From JBEEJL01 sp049698095 (GTDB taxonomy: Bacteria > Pseudomonadota > Gammaproteobacteria > Burkholderiales > JBEEJL01): a stretch of 5,158 nucleotides of DNA. The notes under the pieces are model-generated. The model did not search any database. It was not told where the DNA came from and was given only the letters and a program-made list of their open reading frames with translations. The translations under genes were made by a program, and so were the position numbers. The stretch is from the NCBI GenBank assembly GCA_049698095.1, contig JBAVXA010000008.1:1-5158 (forward strand), read 5' to 3'. Shown here piece after piece: positions 1 to 5,158 of this stretch; the first letter of the stretch is position 1; the number at the start of each line of letters is the position of its first letter.

Positions 1-536
1 AGCCGCACATCTCCAAGGAGACGCTGGAATACCATTACGGCAAGCATCATCAAACCTACGTTACCAACCTGAATAACATGATCAAGGGCACCGAGCACGA
101 GAACGCCAGCCTGGAAGACATTATCAAGAAATCGTCCGGCGGAATTTTCAACAACGCGGCGCAGGTGTGGAACCATACCTTCTATTGGCATTGCCTCAAG
201 CCCAACGGCGGCGGCGAGCCGAGCGGCAAACTCGGCGACGCGATCAAAGCCAAGTTCGGTTCATTTGACGAATTCACAAAACAATTCACGCAAACCTGTG
301 TTGGCACATTCGGTTCCGGCTGGGGCTGGCTGGTGAAAAACGCCGACGGCAGCGTTGAATTGATGAGCACCTCGAATGCGCAAACGCCGATGACCAGCGG
401 CAAAGTCGCGCTGCTCACCTGCGACGTCTGGGAACATGCCTACTATATCGACTACCGCAACAAGCGCCCGGATTATGTCGCGGCATTCTGGAACCTGGTG
501 AACTGGGATTTCGCAGCAAAAAACTTCGCTTCGTAA
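1..536 (+). CDS. sodB: Iron superoxide dismutase, 5'-truncated by window edge
   Basis: Cytoplasmic Fe-dependent superoxide dismutase, converting superoxide to hydrogen peroxide and oxygen. The reading frame is open from base 3 (first full codon Pro) to the TAA at 534-536, giving 177 visible residues. Aligned by memory with the 193-residue E. coli SodB, about 16 N-terminal residues lie left of the window. An ATG at 78 exists but cannot be the true start, because conserved sequence including HYGKHHQTYV is encoded upstream of it. The four metal ligands are visible: His at 33-35 (in HYGKHH), His at 174-176 (in WNHTFYW), and Asp 423-425 and His 435-437 (in DVWEHAYY). The AAQVWNH context and SNAQTPM, where Mn enzymes carry a Gln at the Ala position, point to iron rather than manganese. 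A strong terminator follows 23 bases after the stop, so it is probably the last gene of its transcript. Family assignment is secure; metal preference is inferred from motifs. Confidence 0.97.
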   Translation, partial: PHISKETLEYHYGKHHQTYVTNLNNMIKGTEHENASLEDIIKKSSGGIFNNAAQVWNHTFYWHCLKPNGGGEPSGKLGDAIKAKFGSFDEFTKQFTQTCVGTFGSGWGWLVKNADGSVELMSTSNAQTPMTSGKVALLTCDVWEHAYYIDYRNKRPDYVAAFWNLVNWDFAAKNFAS

Positions 537-559
537 CTATCTCTTTTAATTAAATATTT

Positions 560-596
560 AGCCATTTCTCCGGCAGGGGAAATGGCTTTTTGTTTT
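560..596 (+). terminator. Rho-independent terminator of sodB
   Basis: A 12-bp stem (arms 560-571 and 576-587, with one G-T wobble) closes a four-base GGCA loop and is followed by TTTTGTTTT at 588-596. It lies just after the sodB stop and before the aminotransferase gene, so it should separate the two transcripts. Confidence 0.9.
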
Positions 597-720
597 GTCG
601 GCGGGTTCGATCGTGCGTTCGCCAGTCCGGCCAGATGAAATTACCGCGCCGGGGGAGGCAAGCGCACTGCCCGACTTAACTTGTGCACCGTTTCTCGAAT
701 CGTCAAACTGTTTTTCAATC

Positions 721-726
721 TTTAAT
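721..726 (+). promoter_or_regulatory. Possible -10 box for the aminotransferase gene
   Basis: TTTAAT matches five of six bases of the sigma70 -10 consensus and sits 21 bases before the chosen ATG, in an AT-richer stretch after the sodB terminator. No good -35 is seen: the best is TCGTCA at 700-705 with a short 15-base spacer. The gap 597-747 otherwise shows no gene, no recognisable riboswitch and no clear operator. The promoter call is weak. Confidence 0.25.
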
Positions 727-737
727 CAATTCTTGTC

Positions 738-741
738 GGAG
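738..741 (+). promoter_or_regulatory. Ribosome binding site deciding the aminotransferase start
   Basis: GGAG lies six bases before the ATG at 748. This favours that ATG over the in-frame TTG at 595, which lies inside the T-tract of the sodB terminator and would add 51 residues with no resemblance to the family. Confidence 0.75.
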
Positions 742-747
742 CCTCCC

Positions 748-1992
748 ATGTCGTCCACGCAAAGCAGTAAAAAAATCACTACCTTCCACGCCCCGTTGCG
801 CACCTTGATGAGTCCCGGCCCGTCGGATATCAATCCGCGCGTGCTCGGCGCCATGAGCGCGCCGGCGATCGGCTATCTGGATCCGATTTTTGTCGGCATG
901 ATGGAAGAACTGAAAACGCTGTTGCGTTACACCTACCAGACGGAAAATGCGCTGACGTTTCCGATTTCCGGCCCCGGCTCGGTAGGCATCGAAAGCTGCT
1001 TCGTTAACATGGTGGCGCCGGGTGACAAAGTCATCGTGTGTCGCAATGGCGTATTCGGCGGCCGCATGATCAAGAACGTCGAACGTGCCGGCGGCATTCC
1101 GATTATCGTCGAATACACTTGGGGCGAACCGGTAAGTCCGCAAAAACTCGAGGACGCATTGAAAGCCAATCGCGACGCGCGCGTGGTGGCATTCGTGCAT
1201 GCGGAAACCTCGACCGGCTTCATGTCCGACGCGAAACTGCTGACCGAGATCGCGCATAAATACGATTGCCTGGTGATCGCCGATGCGGTAACGTCGCTTG
1301 CCGGATCGCCGCTCAAAGTCGACGAGTGGGGCATCGACGCGGTGTATTCCGCCAACCAGAAATGGTTGTCCTGCACCCCGGGCCTGTCGCCGGTGTCGTA
1401 CAACGAACGCGTGGTCGATTACGTCAAAGGCCGCAAAGACAAAGTGCACAGCTGGTTAATGGATTTGAATTTGATTCTGAATTACTGGGGCAACACCACG
1501 CGCACTTATCACCACACTGCGCCGATCAACAGCCTGTACGCGCTGCATGAATCGCTGCTATTGCTGCACGACGAAGGCTTGGAGAAATCATGGGCACGTC
1601 ACCAGCGTCATCACCTCGCGTTGAAAGCCGGCCTCGAAGCCATCGGCCTGCAATTCGTGGTGAAAGAAGAAGCACGCCTGCCGCAAATGAACGCGGTTTA
1701 TGTGCCGCAAGGCGTGAACGAGGCCGAAGTGCGCAAAACCCTTTTGAACGAATTCAATCTCGAAATCGGCGCCGGTCTTGGCCCGTTAGCCGGCAAAATC
1801 TGGCGCTTCGGATTGATGGGCTACTCCGCCCGCGCGGAAAACGTCATGCTGTGCCTGTCCGCATTAGGTTCAGTCCTGTCGGACATGGGTCTGCCGGTCA
1901 AAGTCGGCGTCGCCGAAGCCGCCGCGCACGACTCGTATGCCGCACAACACGCCGCCGCCAGCCAGGTCAAACGTAAGCTGGCGACGGTTTGA
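748..1992 (+). CDS. Alanine/serine-glyoxylate aminotransferase (class V, PLP)
   Basis: A 414-residue fold-type I, class V aminotransferase of the AGT1 (human AGXT) type. Family knowledge: it transfers an amino group to glyoxylate to give glycine, with alanine or serine as donor (the product from serine is hydroxypyruvate), in the cytoplasm with PLP. Visible landmarks are SPGPSDINPRVL at 22-33, ISGPGSVGIES at 73-83 (phosphate-binding turn), HAETSTG at 151-157, IADAVTSLAG at 177-186 with Asp179 expected to pair with the PLP ring nitrogen, SANQKWLS at 201-208 with Lys205 as the Schiff-base lysine, YHHT at 254-257, and KIWRFGLMG at 350-358 with Arg353 as the carboxylate-binding arginine. All catalytic positions look intact. 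The last 25-30 residues form an Ala-rich tail beyond the human enzyme's end. It stands alone between two terminators. Donor specificity (serine-glyoxylate, serine-pyruvate or alanine-glyoxylate) cannot be settled from sequence. A purely 2-aminoethylphosphonate enzyme is less likely given the AGXT-like C-terminal half. Confidence 0.92.
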   Translation: MSSTQSSKKITTFHAPLRTLMSPGPSDINPRVLGAMSAPAIGYLDPIFVGMMEELKTLLRYTYQTENALTFPISGPGSVGIESCFVNMVAPGDKVIVCRNGVFGGRMIKNVERAGGIPIIVEYTWGEPVSPQKLEDALKANRDARVVAFVHAETSTGFMSDAKLLTEIAHKYDCLVIADAVTSLAGSPLKVDEWGIDAVYSANQKWLSCTPGLSPVSYNERVVDYVKGRKDKVHSWLMDLNLILNYWGNTTRTYHHTAPINSLYALHESLLLLHDEGLEKSWARHQRHHLALKAGLEAIGLQFVVKEEARLPQMNAVYVPQGVNEAEVRKTLLNEFNLEIGAGLGPLAGKIWRFGLMGYSARAENVMLCLSALGSVLSDMGLPVKVGVAEAAAHDSYAAQHAAASQVKRKLATV

Positions 1993-2009
1993 TCCGGTTG
2001 TCTGGTTTT

Positions 2010-2043
2010 AAAAAAATAACCCGCTGCAGCGGGTTATTTTTTT
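2010..2043. terminator. Bidirectional intrinsic terminator between convergent genes
   Basis: A perfect 34-bp palindrome centred between 2026 and 2027. Seven A, TAACCCGCTG and its mirror, then seven T. Read on either strand it gives a GC-rich hairpin (CCCGC/GCGGG core) followed by a T-run. It begins 18 bases after the aminotransferase stop and ends 60 bases from the nhaA stop on the other strand, so it can serve both genes. Confidence 0.93.
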
Positions 2044-2060
2044 CCTCTCGCCAGAAAGTC

Positions 2061-2089
2061 TTGTCATCCTGAGTGAAGCGAAGGATCTG
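2061..2089. repeat. Copy of a short dispersed intergenic repeat
   Basis: The 29-base segment has ATCCT (2066-2070) and AGGAT (2082-2086) as an inverted repeat around an 11-base GA-rich loop, preceded by TTGTC and followed by CTG. From memory, closely similar words (TCATCCTGAGCGAAGCGAAG; here with GAGTGAAG instead of GAGCGAAG) recur between genes in many unrelated bacterial genomes. Only one copy is in this window, so repetition is recalled, not shown. It lies between the bidirectional terminator and the nhaA stop, a typical site for REP-like elements. Confidence 0.5.
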
Positions 2090-2103
2090 CTTCTTATCCC
2101 CAG

Positions 2104-3273
2104 CTAGGCGTTCGTTCCCGCTGCTGGCTTACCTGCAAGCCGCAGCCAGATATAGCCGATGGCGCCAGCACTTAATGAAGCGATTAGGATTGCCATCTTC
2201 GCGGCATTAATTATTTCCGGATTTCCTGCAAATGCAAGATTAGTAATGAAAATGGACATCGTGAATCCGATTCCGCCAAGCATGCCAGCGCCAATCACGT
2301 GCGGCCATTGCAAATCGGCCGGCAGTCGGCAGATTCCGATTCCCACGGCAGCCAGACAAAACAAAAGAACTCCCAGAGTTTTGCCCGCAATCAAGCCGGC
2401 AATAATGCCGAGACTATTGTTACTGGTCAGGTCCTGTAACCAGTTCTCGCCGACCAGAATACCCGTATTGGCAAGTGCGAAAATCGGCAAAACGATGAAT
2501 ACGACCGGCTTGTGCAAAAAATGCTCCAGCCGGTGGGAAGGCGATGCTTCGTCCTCTTCTTTTGCTGAGAAGGGAATGGCAAAGGCCAGCATGACGCCGG
2601 CGATTGTCGCGTGTATCCCTGACTTCAGCATGAGGAACCACATTAATGCGCCGCCCAGCAGGTAGGGAACGAGAGACATCGCGCGGAAACGGTGATTTAA
2701 CGTGAGCAGCAGCGACCAGACCGCCAATGCAGCAATCAGATATCCAGTAGAAAGCTGGGTGGAATAAAAAAAGGCGATTATGACGATTGCGCCCAAGTCG
2801 TCGATGACGGCGAATGCCACCACGAAGACTTTCAGCGAGGATGGTATACGGGATCCGAGGACGGCCAACACTCCCAGCGCGAACGCGATATCAGTTGCCA
2901 TTGGGATGCCGATTCCGGCCTGGGTTGGCGTGCCGCGGTTGAGTGAGAAATGAATCAGGGCGGGAAAAACCATGCCGCCGATCGCAGCGATGACGGGCAG
3001 CAGAGCATCCTTAAAATTTGAAAGTTCGCCAACGTAAAGCTCTCGCTCAAGCTCTAATCCGATCAGCAGAAAAAATACGGCCATCAGCGCGTCGTTAATC
3101 CAATGCTCGAGGCTGAGGCCGCCAAGATTCGCGTGCCAAAATCCCAGGTAATATGCGCCGACCGGCGAGTTGGCGATAAAAATTGACAGCAGGGTGCAGG
3201 CAAGCAACAAATAGCCGCCCGATTTTTCCGAATCGAAAAACCTGTTAAAGGTGTTTGATAGAGCGATTGGCAC
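2104..3273 (-). CDS. nhaA: Na+/H+ antiporter NhaA
   Basis: A 389-residue inner-membrane antiporter, almost the length of E. coli NhaA (388). Family knowledge: about 12 membrane helices, electrogenic exchange of two protons in for one Na+ (or Li+) out, used for sodium and alkaline pH tolerance. Key residues are present: Thr127-Asp128 in MATDIAFALG, Asp158-Asp159 in VIDDLGAI, His221 in KSGIHATIAG (pH-response region), and Lys298 in GLIAGKTLG. The N-terminal NRFFDSEKSGG and the WINDALMAVFFLLIGLELER stretch also match the family. The cytoplasmic loop SAKEEDEASPSHRLEHFLH at about 236-254 is charged, as usual. The start is GTG at 3273-3271; an in-frame TGA lies only nine bases upstream and no other canonical start precedes the conserved region. 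No good Shine-Dalgarno sequence is visible at normal spacing. It follows fhs on the same strand after 87 bases without a clear terminator or promoter, so co-transcription is possible. Some stretches look less GC-rich than fhs. Confidence 0.96.
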   Translation of the reverse strand: MPIALSNTFNRFFDSEKSGGYLLLACTLLSIFIANSPVGAYYLGFWHANLGGLSLEHWINDALMAVFFLLIGLELERELYVGELSNFKDALLPVIAAIGGMVFPALIHFSLNRGTPTQAGIGIPMATDIAFALGVLAVLGSRIPSSLKVFVVAFAVIDDLGAIVIIAFFYSTQLSTGYLIAALAVWSLLLTLNHRFRAMSLVPYLLGGALMWFLMLKSGIHATIAGVMLAFAIPFSAKEEDEASPSHRLEHFLHKPVVFIVLPIFALANTGILVGENWLQDLTSNNSLGIIAGLIAGKTLGVLLFCLAAVGIGICRLPADLQWPHVIGAGMLGGIGFTMSIFITNLAFAGNPEIINAAKMAILIASLSAGAIGYIWLRLAGKPAAGTNA

Positions 3274-3360
3274 GATGTTGATTCAGCGCCTTGATTGTTG
3301 ACTGCTGCATTCCTTCAAAATGGCAAAGAAAGGGGGTTTGATAGTGCCAATTAGATGATA

Positions 3361-5037
3361 TTAGAACAAGCCGACAACCTTTCCATTCTCGTCGATATCG
3401 ATTCGTTCCGCCGACGGAACCTTCGGCAACCCCGGCATGGTCATCACGTCGCCGCACACCATCACGACAAATTCCGCGCCGGCGGCGAGGCGCACTTCGC
3501 GTATGTTGATGATGTGTCCGGACGGCGCGCCGCGCAAGGCCGGATCGGTGGAAAACGAATATTGGGTTTTGGCGATGCAAACCGGGTAGTGGCCGTACCC
3601 CTCGTTTTGCAATGCATCGATTTTCGCGCGCACTTTCTGCTCTGCCGTGATGTCTGCCGCGCCGTAAATCTTGGTGGCGATGGCGCGGGTTTTCTCCCAC
3701 AGGGTGTCGGCGTCTTCGTAAACAAAACGAAAGTCCGCTGGCACGTTTTCTATCAACTCGACCACGGTTTTCGCCAGATCGGCGGCGCCCGCGCCGCCTT
3801 CCGCCCAATGTTTCGCCACCACGACGGGGGCTTCGTGGTGCGCCATTTTGCGTTTGAGCAAGGCGATTTCCGCGTCGGTGTCGAAACTGAAATGGTTGAT
3901 CGATACCACGCACGGCAGGCCGAAATGATTGCGCACATTGTTGACGTGGCGCTCGAGGTTGGCGACGCCTTTTTCCAGCGCCGGCAGATTTTCGCGGTTG
4001 AGATCTTTAAGCTCAACCCCGCCGTGATACTTCAATGCGCGAATGGTTGCGACGATGACGACCACATCGGGACGCAATCCTGATTTGCGGCATTTGATGT
4101 CAATGAATTTTTCCGCGCCGAGGTCGGCGCCGAAGCCCGCTTCGGTGACGACATAGTCAGCAAGCTTGAGCGCGGTCTGCGTCGCCAGCACGGAATTGCA
4201 GCCGTGGGCAATGTTGGCAAACGGGCCGCCGTGGATGAGGGCGGGGTTGTTCTCCAGTGTCTGTACCAGATTGGGTTGCAGCGCGTCCTTGAGCAACACC
4301 GTCATCGCCCCGTGTACTTTGAGGTCGCGCGCGGTGATCGGTTTGTGCTCGCGCGTATAGCCGACGACGATATTACCTAGACGGTTTTTCAAATCTTGCA
4401 GCGACGTGGCGAGACAAAAAATCGCCATGACCTCCGACGCGACGACAATATCGAAACCATCCTGGCGCGGATAGCCGTTGGCCGGGCCGCCCATGGCGAC
4501 GGTAATCTCGCGCAGCGCGCGGTCGTTCATGTCGACGACGCGCTTCCAGGTAATGCGGCGCACGTCGAAGCCCAATTCATTGCCGTGATGGATATGGTTG
4601 TCGATGATGGCAGACAACAGGTTATGCGCGAGGGCGATGGAGTTGAAGTCGCTGGTGAAATGCAGGTTGATGTCTTCCATCGGCACCACCTGCGCGTAGC
4701 CTCCGCCCGCCGCGCCGCCCTTCATCCCGAACACCGGACCGAGGCTGGGCTCGCGCAGGCAGATGATGGCCTTTTTCTTGATGGCGTTCAGCGCATCGCC
4801 CAGCCCGACCGTCGTCGTCGTCTTGCCTTCGCCCGCGGGAGTTGGGCTGATGGCGGTGACCAGAATCAATTTACCGTCGGGCTTGTCTTTCAGGCTGTCG
4901 ATGAAATCGAGTGACAACTTGGACTTGTAGTGTCCGTAGGGCTCGAGATGATCGTCACCTATTCCCAGTCTTTGCCGCGCAATGTCGACGACGCGGAGCA
5001 TCCGGGCTTTTTGGGCAATTTCAATATCGGAGAGCAT
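3361..5037 (-). CDS. fhs: Formate-tetrahydrofolate ligase
   Basis: A 558-residue formyltetrahydrofolate synthetase, the size of the Moorella enzyme (559). Reaction: formate + ATP + tetrahydrofolate to 10-formyl-tetrahydrofolate + ADP + phosphate, in the cytoplasm, supplying one-carbon units for purines, formyl-Met and, through FolD, serine/glycine. Numbered from the chosen Met: SDIEIAQKA near the N-terminus, P-loop PTPAGEGKT at 65-73, CLREPSLGP at about 93-101 with the formyl-phosphate-binding Arg, signature GMKGGAAGGGY at 104-114, EAGFGADLGAEKF at 299-311, second signature VATIRALKYHGG at 329-340, and MTMPGLPKVPSA at 532-543; it ends in the typical VGLF. I chose ATG 5037-5035 because family alignment begins there, GGA lies seven bases upstream, and the longer in-frame TTG at 5085 would lie upstream of the predicted transcription start. 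It may be cotranscribed with nhaA downstream. All expected motifs are intact. Confidence 0.97.
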   Translation of the reverse strand: MLSDIEIAQKARMLRVVDIARQRLGIGDDHLEPYGHYKSKLSLDFIDSLKDKPDGKLILVTAISPTPAGEGKTTTTVGLGDALNAIKKKAIICLREPSLGPVFGMKGGAAGGGYAQVVPMEDINLHFTSDFNSIALAHNLLSAIIDNHIHHGNELGFDVRRITWKRVVDMNDRALREITVAMGGPANGYPRQDGFDIVVASEVMAIFCLATSLQDLKNRLGNIVVGYTREHKPITARDLKVHGAMTVLLKDALQPNLVQTLENNPALIHGGPFANIAHGCNSVLATQTALKLADYVVTEAGFGADLGAEKFIDIKCRKSGLRPDVVVIVATIRALKYHGGVELKDLNRENLPALEKGVANLERHVNNVRNHFGLPCVVSINHFSFDTDAEIALLKRKMAHHEAPVVVAKHWAEGGAGAADLAKTVVELIENVPADFRFVYEDADTLWEKTRAIATKIYGAADITAEQKVRAKIDALQNEGYGHYPVCIAKTQYSFSTDPALRGAPSGHIINIREVRLAAGAEFVVMVCGDVMTMPGLPKVPSAERIDIDENGKVVGLF

Positions 5038-5044
5038 ATTATTT

Positions 5045-5047
5045 TCC
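5045..5047 (-). promoter_or_regulatory. Ribosome binding site of fhs
   Basis: On the minus strand GGA is followed by seven bases (AAATAAT) and then the ATG at 5037, with an A-rich spacer typical of a well translated gene. It supports this start over the upstream TTG at 5085. Confidence 0.7.
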
Positions 5048-5075
5048 GTTATGAGAGGAATGAATTGTCTGCGCC

Positions 5076-5104
5076 AGTGTAGCAATCAATACGAGGCTTG
5101 CCAA
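5076..5104 (-). promoter_or_regulatory. Sigma70-type promoter of fhs
   Basis: On the minus strand TTGGCA (5104-5099) and TACACT (5081-5076) are separated by exactly 17 bases, and TG one base before the -10 makes an extended -10 (TGCTACACT). The expected transcription start is near the A at 5070, giving a leader of about 33 bases before the fhs ATG. That is too short for a folate-sensing riboswitch. Inferred from consensus match only. Confidence 0.7.
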
Positions 5105-5147
5105 TAAAGAAACGACGCCGGGCAGACGCTGCGGTTAAAATACCCGG

Positions 5148-5158
5148 ATGAAAAAAAT
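5148..5158 (+). CDS. Possible start of a divergent gene, cut by window edge
   Basis: ATG AAA AAA AT at the right edge could open a + strand gene beginning Met-Lys-Lys. A TAAAAT box at 5136-5141 ends six bases before the ATG. No Shine-Dalgarno sequence lies at normal distance and no -35 is evident. Too little sequence is present to name or confirm a product. Confidence 0.3.

Noticed and set aside
595..747. N-terminal extension of the aminotransferase from an in-frame TTG
   Set aside because: It starts inside the T-tract of the sodB terminator, its sequence does not resemble the family, and a better ATG with GGAG follows at 748.
715..1449. Long antisense frames opposite the aminotransferase (244 and 156 codons)
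   Set aside because: They lie fully within a strongly conserved coding gene and read as Arg/His-rich or otherwise unrecognisable sequence, as expected for shadow frames.
2159..2665. 168-codon + strand frame opposite nhaA
   Set aside because: Antisense shadow of a clear NhaA gene. It has no recognisable domain and no separate promoter or ribosome binding site that I can see.
3274..3360. Terminator or promoter between fhs and nhaA
   Set aside because: The only hairpin (TGGCA/TGCCA around 19 bases, then TTTT) is too weak. TTGGCA on the minus strand has no acceptable -10 at 16-18 bases, and TGGCAC lacks the GC element at sigma54 spacing.
3355..4083. 242-codon + strand frame and other frames opposite or within fhs (also 4396-4914 and 3245-3913)
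   Set aside because: All overlap the well supported fhs coding sequence and have low-complexity Arg/Ala/His-rich composition typical of alternative frames in GC-rich DNA.
5038..5070. Folate or glycine riboswitch in the fhs leader
   Set aside because: The predicted leader is only about 33 bases, too short for a known aptamer, and shows no matching structure.
1..5158. Novel defence, mobile or biosynthetic system
   Set aside because: Every substantial coding region is a recognisable household gene with intact motifs. I saw no transposase, integrase, toxin-antitoxin pair, CRISPR repeats or unexplained long ORF.

Overview
The window looks like an ordinary chromosomal stretch of a moderately GC-rich Gram-negative bacterium. 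The Fe-type superoxide dismutase, the NhaA antiporter and the wording of the two metabolic enzymes fit a proteobacterium. My best guess is a betaproteobacterium of the Nitrosomonadales/Gallionellales kind, but that is an impression from protein similarity, not a proof. I found no phage, transposase, CRISPR, rRNA or tRNA.

Layout, left to right. (1) The last 177 codons of sodB (+ strand), cut by the window edge, followed by a strong intrinsic terminator at 560-596. (2) A gap of about 150 bases, then a class V, PLP-dependent alanine/serine-glyoxylate aminotransferase (+ strand, 748-1992). Its start is set by a GGAG ribosome binding site. (3) A convergent gap of 111 bases. It holds a perfect 34-bp palindrome that should terminate transcription from both sides, and one copy of a short dispersed intergenic repeat. 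(4) nhaA (- strand, 2104-3273), a Na+/H+ antiporter with a GTG start. (5) An 87-base gap with no convincing terminator, then fhs (- strand, 3361-5037), formate-tetrahydrofolate ligase. It has a good sigma70-type promoter (5076-5104) and ribosome binding site just upstream. (6) The right edge, where an ATG at 5148 behind a TAAAAT box may be the first codon of a divergent gene. Only 11 bases of it are visible.

How the genes relate. The aminotransferase (glyoxylate to glycine, with serine or alanine as likely donors) and Fhs (formate plus tetrahydrofolate to 10-formyl-tetrahydrofolate) both touch glycine/serine/one-carbon metabolism, but they are transcribed toward each other and are not one operon. 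fhs and nhaA lie in the same direction and may be co-transcribed, without an obvious functional link. SodB is a stand-alone oxidative stress gene. I do not see an undescribed system here. The points most worth a second look are the intergenic repeat, the symmetric terminator and the weak translation start of nhaA.
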